From: Kutzneria sp. CA-103260
GTDB taxonomy: Bacteria > Actinomycetota > Actinomycetes > Mycobacteriales > Pseudonocardiaceae
Assembly (NCBI RefSeq): GCF_018263855.1
Contig: NZ_CP073318.1
Coordinates: 2,852,001-2,916,000, forward strand
DNA: 64,000 nucleotides
Direction: 5' to 3'
Position 1 is the stretch's first letter. The number at the start of each line of letters is the position of its first letter. The notes beneath the pieces are model-generated. The model worked only from the letters and a program-made list of their open reading frames with translations. It was not told the origin of the DNA and did no database searches. This document shows positions 57,095 to 64,000 of the stretch, piece by piece. The translations under genes and the position numbers were made by a program.

Positions 57095-57631
57095 CCGCTT
57101 CACCGCCCGGCACAACACCTCGCGGGCCTGCTCGTCGCCCAGCTCCGGCAACGCCGAGATGCTGTCGCTCAGCGGCGCGATCGCCCGCACCGCCAGCACC
57201 TGGTCGGGCGTCGGGGCGTCGCCATAGAGGACGCGGGCGGCCTGGTCGAGCAGGTCGTCCATCTTGCTGGCGGCCTTCATCCGGCCGTGCATCACCGGAT
57301 CCGCGGCCAGCACGCTGATCGTGGACCGGCGCGACACCGTCAGATCGGCGAAACCCTCGGCCAGCACGTCGATGCGCCGCTGCCGGGAGCCCTGCTCGGC
57401 GCTGCGGGCGATGATCGCCGACACGCTCTCGTAGACCGGCTCGCAGATCGACTGCAGCAGCTCCAGCTTGCTGGGGAAGTGGTAGTACACCGCCGCCTTG
57501 GTCAGGCCCAGCTCGTCGGCGATGTCCTGTAACGAGGTGGCGTCATAGCCGCGGGCGGCGAACAACGCCAGCGCGGCGGCCTGGATGCCGGCGCGGGTGC
57601 GGCGGGCCTGTTCGGCGCGGACTCCGGTCAC
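57077..57631 (-). CDS. TetR family transcriptional regulator
   Basis: 184 residues. HTH 'GIQAAALALFAARGYDATSLQDIADELGLTKAAVYYHFPSKLELLQSICEPVYESV'. C-terminal domain unassigned. It faces the F420-type nitroreductase at 57743 across CAAGTGAGTCACTTG (57664-57678), a perfect palindrome that is its probable operator. The last 18 bp overlap the pentapeptide-repeat gene. Confidence 0.88.
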   Translation of the reverse strand: MTGVRAEQARRTRAGIQAAALALFAARGYDATSLQDIADELGLTKAAVYYHFPSKLELLQSICEPVYESVSAIIARSAEQGSRQRRIDVLAEGFADLTVSRRSTISVLAADPVMHGRMKAASKMDDLLDQAARVLYGDAPTPDQVLAVRAIAPLSDSISALPELGDEQAREVLCRAVKRLLPRR

Positions 57632-57663
57632 CGTCGCATCCTCGCATTTTCACCTTCCAGCGG

Positions 57664-57678
57664 CAAGTGAGTCACTTG
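57664..57678. promoter_or_regulatory. 15-bp palindrome CAAGTGAGTCACTTG, TetR operator
   Basis: Perfect 7-1-7 palindrome between the TetR start (57631) and the nitroreductase start (57743). A degenerate flanking copy (GACCGGCAGGTGA) lies at about 57680-57692. Confidence 0.7.
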
Positions 57679-57742
57679 ACGACCGGCAGGTGAACGGAGC
57701 AAGGTGGACAGCGTTACCCCCTCTCACTTTGGAGCAGAAGCC

Positions 57743-58180
57743 ATGCCTTTGCAGGGCGAGTACGAGCCGAGCCCCTCCGACTGGGTGCGGGAGCAGGTCG
57801 AGAAGTACGAGCGGTCCGGCGGCACCGAGGGCACCGAGTTGCGGGGCGTGCCGGTCATCGTCGTCACCTCCGTCGGCTCCAAGTCCGGCAAGCTGCGCAA
57901 GAACCCGGTGATGCGGGTCGAGCACGACGGCGTCTACGCCGCGGTCGCCTCCCAGGGCGGCGCGCCCACGCACCCGGTCTGGTACCACAACTTCAAGGCC
58001 AACCCGCTGGTCGAGGTGCAGGACAAGACCGTGAAGAAGGACTACCGGGCCCGCGAGCTGGCCGGCGAGGAGCGGGCCCTGTGGTGGGGCCGCGCCGCGC
58101 AGGTCTGGCCGGACTACGACCAGTACCAGACCAAGACCGACCGCGAGATCCCGGTTTTCGTGCTGGAACCGGTCAACTGA
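57743..58180 (+). CDS. nitroreductase-family deazaflavin (F420)-dependent oxidoreductase
   Basis: 145 residues (ATG 57743, GGAG upstream). '[80 protein letters not shown]' is the split-barrel fold of the Ddn-like family (PF04075), including the 'GGAPxHPxWYHNLxAN' F420-binding region. Reduces unknown quinones or xenobiotics with F420H2. Regulated by the divergent TetR. Confidence 0.9.
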   Translation: MPLQGEYEPSPSDWVREQVEKYERSGGTEGTELRGVPVIVVTSVGSKSGKLRKNPVMRVEHDGVYAAVASQGGAPTHPVWYHNFKANPLVEVQDKTVKKDYRARELAGEERALWWGRAAQVWPDYDQYQTKTDREIPVFVLEPVN

Positions 58181-58216
58181 CCGTCTCCGCCGGACGCCCT
58201 GGCTAGGGTGGTCGGC

Positions 58217-59116
58217 ATGATCACCGTGCGCGCTGTGGGCGTCGACGACTGGGCCATCTGGCGGGAGCTGCGACTGGCCGCGCTCGCCGACGCCCCGCAC
58301 GCGTTCACCTCGACGTTGGACGACTGGCGCGACGCCTCCGAGCTGCGCTGGCGCAACCGCCTCGCCGCCGGCGCCCTGCACCTGGTCGCCCTCGCCGAGG
58401 ACAAGCCGGCCGGCATGATCGGCGCCGCCGACAACCCCGACGGCAGCGTCGAGCTGGTGTCCCTGTGGGTCGCACCGCCCGCCCGCGGCCGCGGCCTTGG
58501 CGACGCCCTCGTCGGCGAACTGCTGGACTGGGCGGGGGAGCGGACCGTGCGGCTGGAGGTCTTCGCCGCCAACGTCCCCGCCCTGGATCTCTACCGCCGC
58601 AACGGGTTTGTCGTCGACGGACAGGGCGACGGCCCACTCACCATGGTCCACGGCGGGCCCGTCGCCCGATCGCTGGCCGAGCTCAACGCCCAGATCTGGC
58701 GGCCCTACCGCGCCGCGCACGCCGCCGGCGACACCGAGGCGTTCCTCGCCCTGCACGCCCCCGACCTCATCCGCGCCGGCGGCCCCGGCCAGACCGTGCT
58801 CGACTTCCCCACCTACGCTGCCGCCAGCCGCGCCTGGCGAGCCGACCTGACCGCGCGGGGCAGCAGCGTCGCCATCGAGTTCCGCTTCACCGAGCGCATC
58901 ACCGACGGCGTCCTGGCCAGCGAACGCGGCGTCTACCGCCTCACCGGCACCCGCGCCGACGGCGACTCCGCCGTCTTCCACGGCCACTTCCACACCTTCA
59001 CCCGCAAGACCGACGGCCGCTGGCGCATCGTCGTCGACTACGACAACACCGACGCCACCCCCGCCGACTTCGAGGCCGCCGCCGACCCCGACGACTTCTC
59101 ACCGGCCACCCGCTGA
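58217..59116 (+). CDS. GNAT acetyltransferase fused to an NTF2-like domain
   Basis: 299 residues. Residues about 1-145 are a GNAT domain: 'LHLVALAEDKPAGMIGAADNPDGSVELVSLWVAPPARGRGLGDALVGELLDWAGERTVRLEVFAANVPALDLYRRNGFV' with the R-G-R-G-L-G pyrophosphate loop. Residues about 165-295 ('PYRAAHAAGDTEAFLALHAPDLIRAGGPGQTVLDFPTYAAASRAW...GHFHTFTRKTDGRWRIVVDYDN') are a SnoaL/DUF4440-like barrel. The combination is unusual. It may acetylate a ligand bound by the second domain. The last 18 bp overlap the kinase gene. Confidence 0.85.
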   Translation: MITVRAVGVDDWAIWRELRLAALADAPHAFTSTLDDWRDASELRWRNRLAAGALHLVALAEDKPAGMIGAADNPDGSVELVSLWVAPPARGRGLGDALVGELLDWAGERTVRLEVFAANVPALDLYRRNGFVVDGQGDGPLTMVHGGPVARSLAELNAQIWRPYRAAHAAGDTEAFLALHAPDLIRAGGPGQTVLDFPTYAAASRAWRADLTARGSSVAIEFRFTERITDGVLASERGVYRLTGTRADGDSAVFHGHFHTFTRKTDGRWRIVVDYDNTDATPADFEAAADPDDFSPATR

Positions 59117-59596
59117 CCTCGCGTTCAGCACCTCAGCGACGAGGTCAACGCTGACGTCCAGGGGAGTGGACTCGGGGATGATCCGCTCCGCCGGGTCCAC
59201 CAGCAGGTCCCTTTCCCGGTACCAGCCGCGCATGCGCGCCGCCGAGAACTCCGCCACCTCGGGCCGGGTGGCATGTCGTCGGACGGTCTCCTCGAACGAC
59301 ACGTCGAGGTAGAAGAACACCCCGCCATGGTCGCGGGCCAGGTCGCGCAGCATGACGCCGTAGCGGCCGGCGTCGAGGATGCCCTCCAGGACCACGTGAT
59401 AGCCGTGGCCGAGCGCGTAGCGGGTGATCAGGTCCAGCAGTCCGATGTTCGCGCCGCCCGGCACGTCCTGCTCGTGCAGCACCTGGCGGCGCACGACGTC
59501 CTGTTGCACGAGGGCGACCCGGTCGGCCCGGGCCCGCACGGCGCGGGCGACCGTCGACTTTCCCGAGCCGGAGTTGCCCCGCAGCACGACCAGCAT
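59099..59596 (-). CDS. P-loop kinase/AAA-type ATPase (uridine-kinase-like)
   Basis: 165 residues, ATG 59596. 'VVLRGNSGSGKSTVARAVRARADRVALVQQDVVRRQVLHEQDVPGGANIGLLDLITRYALGHGYHVVLEGILDAG' has Walker A (GNSGSGKST) and a DxD-like 'QQDVVRR' where small-molecule kinases place the acceptor. 'YGVMLRDLARDHGGVFFYLDVSFEETVRRH' carries the lid Arg. Resembles the YrbG/gluconate- or antibiotic-kinase-like group of small kinases; substrate unknown. Divergent from the TetR at 59653. Confidence 0.85.
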   Translation of the reverse strand: MLVVLRGNSGSGKSTVARAVRARADRVALVQQDVVRRQVLHEQDVPGGANIGLLDLITRYALGHGYHVVLEGILDAGRYGVMLRDLARDHGGVFFYLDVSFEETVRRHATRPEVAEFSAARMRGWYRERDLLVDPAERIIPESTPLDVSVDLVAEVLNARSAGGR

Positions 59597-59616
59597 GATT
59601 TGCACTCCGATCAACG

Positions 59617-59645
59617 TTGCACTGAGTCTAAGTTTCCCCTACGGT
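59617..59645 (+). promoter_or_regulatory. promoter of the TetR/SDR unit
   Basis: TTGCAC at 59617-59622 and TACGGT at 59640-59645, 17 nt apart. Transcription should begin near 59652, which would make GTG 59653 a leaderless start. Confidence 0.55.
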
Positions 59646-59652
59646 GGGACAC

Positions 59653-60240
59653 GTGGCCGATGGTGACGGGCAGGGACTGCGAGCGCGCAAGAAGCTGCAG
59701 ACCTGGCGGGCGATCCGGGCGGCGGCGCTGCGGCTGATCGAGGAGCGCGGGTACGACGCGGTGAGCATCGAGGAGATCGCGGCGGCGGCGAACGTGTCGC
59801 GCAGCACGATGTTCAACTACTTCCCGACCAAGGAAGCCGTGGTGCTGGACCCGGACCCGGGGGAGCCGGAGGTGTGGCGGGCCCTGATGCGGGACCGGCC
59901 GGCTGACGAGCCGGTGTGGTCGGCGCTGCGGGAAGTCGCGCTGGGCTACATGGCGACCTTCTCCGACCGGCTGGTCGTGCAGAAGCGGCTCAAGCAGACC
60001 TCGCCGAAACTGGCGGAGTCGACCCGCGAGCACGGCGAGATGTTCCGCACCGAGCTGAGCGACTGGATCGCCGAGCGCTCGGGCCCCGGCCACGAGCTGG
60101 ACAACACCCTGATGCTGCACACCGTGCAGGCCGTGATGGGCACGGCCTACGCGATGTGGTCGCCCGACGACGGCTTCGACCGCCTGCTGGAGATCGCCCG
60201 CGCCTGTTTCGCCCGGGCCAGCACCGGATTCGACAACTAG
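59653..60240 (+). CDS. TetR family transcriptional regulator
   Basis: 195 residues from GTG 59653, preferred over GTG 59644 because of the promoter just upstream. HTH 'KLQTWRAIRAAALRLIEERGYDAVSIEEIAAAANVSRSTMFNYFPTKEAVVL' (about 14-64), then a helical domain like the ligand domain of MycR/ActR-type regulators ('VWSALREVALGYMATFSDRLVVQKRLKQTSPKL'). 57 bp upstream of and co-directional with the SDR, which it presumably controls. Confidence 0.87.
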   Translation: MADGDGQGLRARKKLQTWRAIRAAALRLIEERGYDAVSIEEIAAAANVSRSTMFNYFPTKEAVVLDPDPGEPEVWRALMRDRPADEPVWSALREVALGYMATFSDRLVVQKRLKQTSPKLAESTREHGEMFRTELSDWIAERSGPGHELDNTLMLHTVQAVMGTAYAMWSPDDGFDRLLEIARACFARASTGFDN

Positions 60241-60296
60241 CAGCCCTTTGTACCGCCGGCGCCGCGCGAGCCGCGGCGCGGGAAGGACGCGTCCCC

Positions 60297-61112
60297 ATGA
60301 GCAAGATCTGGTTCATCACCGGCGCCTCCCGCGGCTTCGGCCGCAGCTGGACCAAGGCCGCCCTGGAGCGCGGCGACAAGGTCGCCGCCACCGCCCGCGA
60401 CGTGGCCACGTTGAAGGACCTGGCCGAGACCTTCGGCGACGCCCTGCTGCCCATCCAGCTGGACGTCACCGACCGGGCCGCCGACATCGCCGCCGTGCGG
60501 CAGGCGCACGCCCACTTCGGCCGGCTGGACATCGTGGTCAACAACGCCGGCTACGGCCACTTCGGCTTCATCGAGGAGATCACCGAGGACGAGGCCCGCG
60601 CCCAGTTCGAGACCAACCTGTTCGGCGCGCTGTGGGTGACGCAGGCCGCCATCCCGCTGATGCGCGAGCAGGGCTCCGGCCACATCGTGCAGATCTCCAG
60701 CATCGGCGGCGTGGCCGCGTTCCCCACGGTCGGCATCTACAACTCCTCGAAGTGGGCCCTGGAGGGCTTCAGCGAGGCGCTGGCCCAGGAGGTCGCCGGC
60801 TTCGGCATCAAGGTGACGATCATCGAGCCCGGCGGCTACGCCACCGACTGGGGCGGCTCCTCGGCCGCGCACTCCGAGCCCAACCCGGCCTACCAGCCGC
60901 TGCGTGACGCCATGGGCCAGCGCCGGGCCTCGATGGCCGACAACCGGCCGGGCCCGGACGACACCACCGCCGCGGTCTTCGCCGCCATCGACGCCGACAC
61001 CCCGCCGCGCCGGCTCCTGCTGTCGGGCACCGCCTACGACATCGCGCAGAACATCTACGCGGAGCGGGTCAAGACCTGGTCGGACTGGGAGCAGACCTCG
61101 CGTTCGGCCTGA
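60297..61112 (+). CDS. short-chain dehydrogenase/reductase
   Basis: 271 residues. 'IWFITGASRGFGRSWTKAALERGDKVAATARD' (TGxxxGxG), 'VVNNAGYGHFGFIEEITEDEARAQFETNLFG', 'IVQISSIGGVAAFPTVGIYNSSKWALEGFSEALAQEV' (Ser, Tyr, Lys). C-terminal 'GQRRASMADNRPGPDDTTAAVFAAIDADTPPRRLLL' is characteristic of the common actinobacterial/proteobacterial oxidoreductase group often next to TetR genes. Substrate unknown; ends before a hairpin at 61137-61172. Confidence 0.9.
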   Translation: MSKIWFITGASRGFGRSWTKAALERGDKVAATARDVATLKDLAETFGDALLPIQLDVTDRAADIAAVRQAHAHFGRLDIVVNNAGYGHFGFIEEITEDEARAQFETNLFGALWVTQAAIPLMREQGSGHIVQISSIGGVAAFPTVGIYNSSKWALEGFSEALAQEVAGFGIKVTIIEPGGYATDWGGSSAAHSEPNPAYQPLRDAMGQRRASMADNRPGPDDTTAAVFAAIDADTPPRRLLLSGTAYDIAQNIYAERVKTWSDWEQTSRSA

Positions 61113-61136
61113 CGATCTCCCGCACGGGAGCGGCTT

Positions 61137-61172
61137 GGGCGACGGGCCCGGAAAGACCGGTGTCCGTCGCCC
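61137..61172. terminator. hairpin between SDR and ATP-grasp genes
   Basis: GGGCGACGG (61137-61145) and CCGTCGCCC (61164-61172) form a 9-bp GC-rich stem around an 18-nt loop. It lies between the convergent stops of the SDR (61112) and the ATP-grasp gene (61189). Confidence 0.6.
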
Positions 61173-61188
61173 GGGCTGGGGAACGGTT

Positions 61189-62052
61189 TCAGGAAAGCCG
61201 TGCTTGGACAGCGGCCGCGAACGCGGCGGTCGCTTCGGTGGAATGGCGCAGATAGAGCGCTGGTTCGACCAGTTCCAGTTCGAGCACGAGCAGGCCGTGG
61301 TCGACGCTGTCGATCAGGTCGATTCGTGCGTACAGCGGCTGCGGCGCGATCCAGTCGAAGGCCCGTTGGGCCAGCGCCAGTTCGGCCTGCGTCGGCTGTA
61401 GTGGCGCGCCGACGTGCGCCTGCTCCAGTGTGGTGTGGATGCCCGATGGCCGACGCACGCAGTGCGTCCGCTGTCCGCCGAGGTAGATCACCGATGTCTC
61501 GCCGACGGTTTCGAAGTCGTACAGGTACGGCTGCACCAGGGCGAGGTCGTCGGCGACCAGCCGTTCGGCGTGCGCCTGGCCGTCGTCCAGGTTGTCCTCG
61601 GTGACCTTGAGCGTGTTGTGCGCCGATGCCGACACCGCCGGCTTGACGATCACCTCGGCCCAACCGCGGTCGGCCCGGATCCGGCGCAGGTCGACCGGCT
61701 GTCCCGGGTGAAGCCACTCGGTCGGGATGGTGCTGAACCCGGCGTCGGCAACGGCACGCAGGTAGGACTTGTGCGTGTTCCATCTGATGATCTCCGGCGC
61801 GTTGTGCACGATCGTGCGGGACTCGACGTGATCGAGCCACCGGAGGAACTCGGCGCACCGCAGGTGGTAGTCGAACACCGACCGGATCACCGTCAGCCGC
61901 GCGGTCGACCAGTCCACCGTGGCGTCACCCCACACCACGACCTCGGTGTCAATACCCTTGCGCCGCAACGCTTTCAACAATTCCTGGTCGTCGGGCGCCA
62001 GCTCCGGCAGGTGCGCTGCCGTGACCAGGCGCACGGCTGGGTTGGCGCTCAT
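61189..62052 (-). CDS. ATP-grasp domain protein (RimK/glutathione-synthetase-like)
   Basis: 287 residues. ATP-grasp hallmarks: 'WNTHKSYLRAVADAGFSTIPTEWL' (start of the central domain), 'EVIVKPAVSASAHNTLKV' (P-loop-like Lys), 'LVQPYLYDFETVGETSVIYLGGQRTHCVRRP' (second strand pair) and the Mg-binding 'LYARIDLIDSVDHGLLVLELELVEPALYLRHS' (E-x-E-x-x-EP). Such proteins ligate a carboxylate to an amine with ATP. ATGA overlap with the diiron-oxidase gene upstream means they are translated together. No carrier protein or other tailoring enzyme is visible nearby, so the substrates are unknown. Confidence 0.87.
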   Translation of the reverse strand: MSANPAVRLVTAAHLPELAPDDQELLKALRRKGIDTEVVVWGDATVDWSTARLTVIRSVFDYHLRCAEFLRWLDHVESRTIVHNAPEIIRWNTHKSYLRAVADAGFSTIPTEWLHPGQPVDLRRIRADRGWAEVIVKPAVSASAHNTLKVTEDNLDDGQAHAERLVADDLALVQPYLYDFETVGETSVIYLGGQRTHCVRRPSGIHTTLEQAHVGAPLQPTQAELALAQRAFDWIAPQPLYARIDLIDSVDHGLLVLELELVEPALYLRHSTEATAAFAAAVQARLS

Positions 62053-63149
62053 CGAACCCGCTCCTGGATCGGCAGGTCACGCAGGTGGTCGAGCATGTGG
62101 TCGAACTGGCGTTTTCCGGCGCTGGCGGCCAGGTGCGCGCCGTACACCACCTTGCGGAGTTCGTCCGCGCTCAGTTCCGGCCGTTGCATCCGCAGGCCGT
62201 CGGCGAGTTCCTGGCTGTGCCGAGGATCGATCTTGACGTGGGCGCTGAAATAGATCCGGATGTCGTCGTCGACGATGCCAAGCCGGTCCATGGCGCCCAG
62301 CACCGCGACAAAGTGCGGCGCCACCCAGCTTTCGAAGACCAGGAAGCAGCCGTACGCCGCCAACTTCCGGGCCGGCCGGGTCAGGAGCGCGGCGTTGGTG
62401 TTGGAGGTGAACCGGGCGAACCACGGATGCCGCGCCCGATACGTACGGAGTCGATCCCACCCGTCGGTAGCCGTCAGCAGGCGACGCAGCCAGTAGGTGT
62501 GGAAGTTCTCCAGCCTGCCTCGGCCGCACTCGTCCCACAGGTTGGCCGCGGCCACGGCCTTCTGCGTGCCCTGTAGGCCGACGACCAGCATGGCGACCTC
62601 GTCGTCCACGACCTCGTTGCGGATCAGATCGGCTTGCAGGAAACGGAGCAGCTGCACTGGATCGGCCTCGTCGCGCAGGAAGTCGAACAGCGGATGCCCC
62701 ACGCCGGGGTTGGTCTCGGCCAACTCGTCCAGATAGTCCGCCGCCGCGAGCTGGTGGGTGTGGTGCGGCACCGGCTCCGGTGTCATCCAGTGGTCGAACA
62801 GTTCGCGCTCCAGCGCCACTCTGGCCCGGAACATGCCGATCTCCTGTGCGTCGTCCACGTCGGCGGTGCACGCCCCGTCCCGGTACCCGAAGTTGTACGC
62901 GTACAGCTCGGCCAAGTTCTCGTGCAGGAATCGGCCGTGTTCGGTGGCGTCGTGCCGCAGGCCGGCCAGGAGGCGCTTCTGGGTGTCGGCGGGGGAGTCG
63001 ATGAAGTCGGTCAGCTCCGCGTTCAACCCGGCGAAGTGGGCGACCGGCGGCCAGTAGTGCTGGTAGAGCGCGGTCGCCGCGGGTCGCCCCTTGCCAATGC
63101 TCAGCGATGTCCCGAGTTGGTGGTTGACCGTGGATTCGATACTGGTCAT
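62049..63149 (-). CDS. haem-oxygenase-like diiron oxidase/oxygenase (iron-containing redox enzyme family)
   Basis: 366 residues from ATG 63149. Helical protein of the Haem_oxygenas_2 (PF14518-like) type. Likely metal ligands: Glu179 or Glu184 in 'RNEVVDDEVAM', Glu207 in 'NLWDECGRGRLENFHTYW' with His217, Glu273 in 'FESWVAPHFV' with His279, and 'YFSAHVKIDPRHSQE' (His304, Asp308, His311), the E-x-H and H-x3-D-x2-H pattern I know from UndA, SznF and BesC. Members oxidise lipids, amino acids or guanidines, giving alkenes, N-oxides or fragmented chains. Its start is 35 bp from the cutinase stop, and it overlaps the ATP-grasp gene by 4 bp. Confidence 0.8.
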   Translation of the reverse strand: MTSIESTVNHQLGTSLSIGKGRPAATALYQHYWPPVAHFAGLNAELTDFIDSPADTQKRLLAGLRHDATEHGRFLHENLAELYAYNFGYRDGACTADVDDAQEIGMFRARVALERELFDHWMTPEPVPHHTHQLAAADYLDELAETNPGVGHPLFDFLRDEADPVQLLRFLQADLIRNEVVDDEVAMLVVGLQGTQKAVAAANLWDECGRGRLENFHTYWLRRLLTATDGWDRLRTYRARHPWFARFTSNTNAALLTRPARKLAAYGCFLVFESWVAPHFVAVLGAMDRLGIVDDDIRIYFSAHVKIDPRHSQELADGLRMQRPELSADELRKVVYGAHLAASAGKRQFDHMLDHLRDLPIQERVR

Positions 63150-63183
63150 TGCCGTTTGTTTCCTGTCGTGAGATGTGGTGGAT

Positions 63184-63861
63184 TCAGAGCTTGCTGGCGG
63201 CGAAGGCGGCCGCGTCGGCGGCGTCGCTGCCGTAGCTGAAATGAGCCAGCGGGTTGAGGCCGCCGTTCTGGCAGACCGGGTCGCCGTGGGCGCAGTAGTC
63301 CTTGGTGCGGTTCTGGTAGACGCCGGTGATGCTTCTGCCGATACGACGGCCGGGGCTGCCGAACAGGAGAACGGCGGCGACCCTGAGCTCGACCGACGCC
63401 GGGAGGACGGCCACGATCGGCCCGCCGACGAGGGCCCCGGCGCTGCTGACACCCAGCGCGTTGTCCACCACGTTGGCGCCCTGGGAATACCCGACCAGGA
63501 CGAACCGCTCGCGGGGACACGCCGCCGCCCGGGTCCTCACGTGGGCGACCAGATCGGTGTTGCCCTGCTGTACCGAAGCCGGCTGGTCGAGGCTGGCCGG
63601 GTAGTTCACGCGGTAGCCGCTCAGCGAGGTGGACGGCAGCGTGTGACGCAGGGCGGAGAACACCCGGTCGCCGACGATCAGGCCGAGGTTGCCGGGCTCG
63701 AAGGTGCCGCGAGCCACGCCGACGTCGACGTCGGCGCACACGGCGGCCGAGGCGGTTGGCGCGACAGCGGTGGACAGACCTGTGGCGCCGAACAGCGCGA
63801 TGGTCGAGGCGACGAGCAGCGTGGACGGCCGGTGTCGCATGCAGCTGAGAAACGAATTCAT
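63184..63861 (-). CDS. cutinase family serine esterase
   Basis: 225 residues from ATG 63861 (or TTG 63867, which is better placed for the RBS AAAGGGTG). Signal peptide about 1-40 ('TLLVASTIALFGATGLSTAVAPTASAA'). Catalytic Ser in 'FVLVGYSQGANVVDNALG', Asp in 'DYCAHGDPVCQNGG' and His in 'PLAHFSYG', with two disulfide Cys pairs. Hydrolyses cutin-like polyesters or lipids outside the cell. It could release a fatty substrate for the diiron enzyme in the same transcript. The promoter falls in the last 130 bases of the window. Confidence 0.88.
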   Translation of the reverse strand: MNSFLSCMRHRPSTLLVASTIALFGATGLSTAVAPTASAAVCADVDVGVARGTFEPGNLGLIVGDRVFSALRHTLPSTSLSGYRVNYPASLDQPASVQQGNTDLVAHVRTRAAACPRERFVLVGYSQGANVVDNALGVSSAGALVGGPIVAVLPASVELRVAAVLLFGSPGRRIGRSITGVYQNRTKDYCAHGDPVCQNGGLNPLAHFSYGSDAADAAAFAASKL

Positions 63862-64000
63862 GAACAACCAGCACCCTTTCGTGGTCGCGCGACGCCGGAC
63901 AGGGATCGGCGCCGGACGGCGGTTATCGGGCGTGCGCTGCCGGAGCGCGCCTGCGAGAACGCATCCGCGCCAATGTCAGCTTTTCGCCGCCAACTCCACG

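Noticed and set aside
1..64000. CRISPR arrays, tRNA or rRNA genes, transposases or integrases
   Set aside because: No regularly spaced repeats, no clover-leaf-like tRNA sequence and no transposase/integrase domain were noticed on either strand.

Overview
The window is high-GC (about 70%) actinobacterial chromosome. Evidence for this is the heavy use of GTG and TTG starts, many TetR/MarR/IclR/PucR/AfsR-type regulators, deazaflavin (F420)-dependent enzymes, a DUF5703 gene and a MSMEG_4193-type phosphatase. The mix of secondary-metabolism regulators, secreted hydrolases and macrolide-type glycosyltransferases suggests a Pseudonocardiales-like or Streptomyces-like soil actinomycete; the genus is not certain. 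About 60 genes are called, mostly short operons with 1-4 bp overlaps, and almost no mobile DNA is visible.

Layout. 1-4.5 kb: end of a sigma-factor gene, a DinB/maleylpyruvate-isomerase-like protein, a 2OG-Fe(II) oxygenase, a frameshifted membrane DsbA, an erythromycin-esterase-like enzyme behind a doubled palindrome, and a P5C-reductase-like protein. 4.6-13.7 kb: gamma-glutamyltransferase-like hydrolase, FAD amine/amino-acid oxidase, PucR regulator, TetR, aldehyde dehydrogenase, TetR, a Tat-exported agmatine-deiminase-like lipoprotein and IclR; together these look like nitrogen-compound (possibly polyamine) catabolism. 13.8 kb: a lone 64-codon gene whose leader closely resembles thiopeptide precursor leaders but whose Cys-rich core is not a normal thiopeptide core. 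14.1-18.2 kb: VOC / HMG-CoA-lyase / CaiB operon divergent from an MFS transporter, with repeated ATGTGGTCCACA operators between them. 18.2-24.9 kb: two tandem 1103-residue AfsR-like regulators.

24.9-34.5 kb: alpha/beta hydrolase with divergent XRE regulator, DUF2268 protein, SDR, GNAT, and two large secreted glycoside hydrolases (GH141-like beta-helix and GH31 with CBM35-like modules) converging on one hairpin. 34.9-43.8 kb: M20 peptidase, beta-propeller lipoprotein, DUF5703, AKR, F420 LLM enzyme and histidine phosphatase, which resemble the conserved actinobacterial neighbourhood of mshC, here interrupted by hydrolases and a short YidC/TPR/DUF6412-like trio. 43.9-46.5 kb: MarR, SDR, epimerase, SnoaL-like protein.

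46.5-57.6 kb: M4 metalloprotease; a four-gene operon (alpha/beta hydrolase, amidohydrolase, two MGT-type glycosyltransferases); an I36-type secreted inhibitor-like protein; FAD monooxygenase with divergent TetR; a methyltransferase broken by an in-frame TGA and coupled to a Cys-rich pentapeptide-repeat protein; TetR. 57.7-64 kb: F420-type nitroreductase, GNAT-NTF2 fusion, P-loop kinase, TetR-SDR pair, and a three-gene set of ATP-grasp ligase, haem-oxygenase-like diiron enzyme and cutinase.

The strongest candidates for something new are the orphan thiopeptide-leader peptide (13779-13973) and the ATP-grasp/diiron-oxidase pair (61189-63149). All family assignments come from reading the translated sequences; no database search was run.
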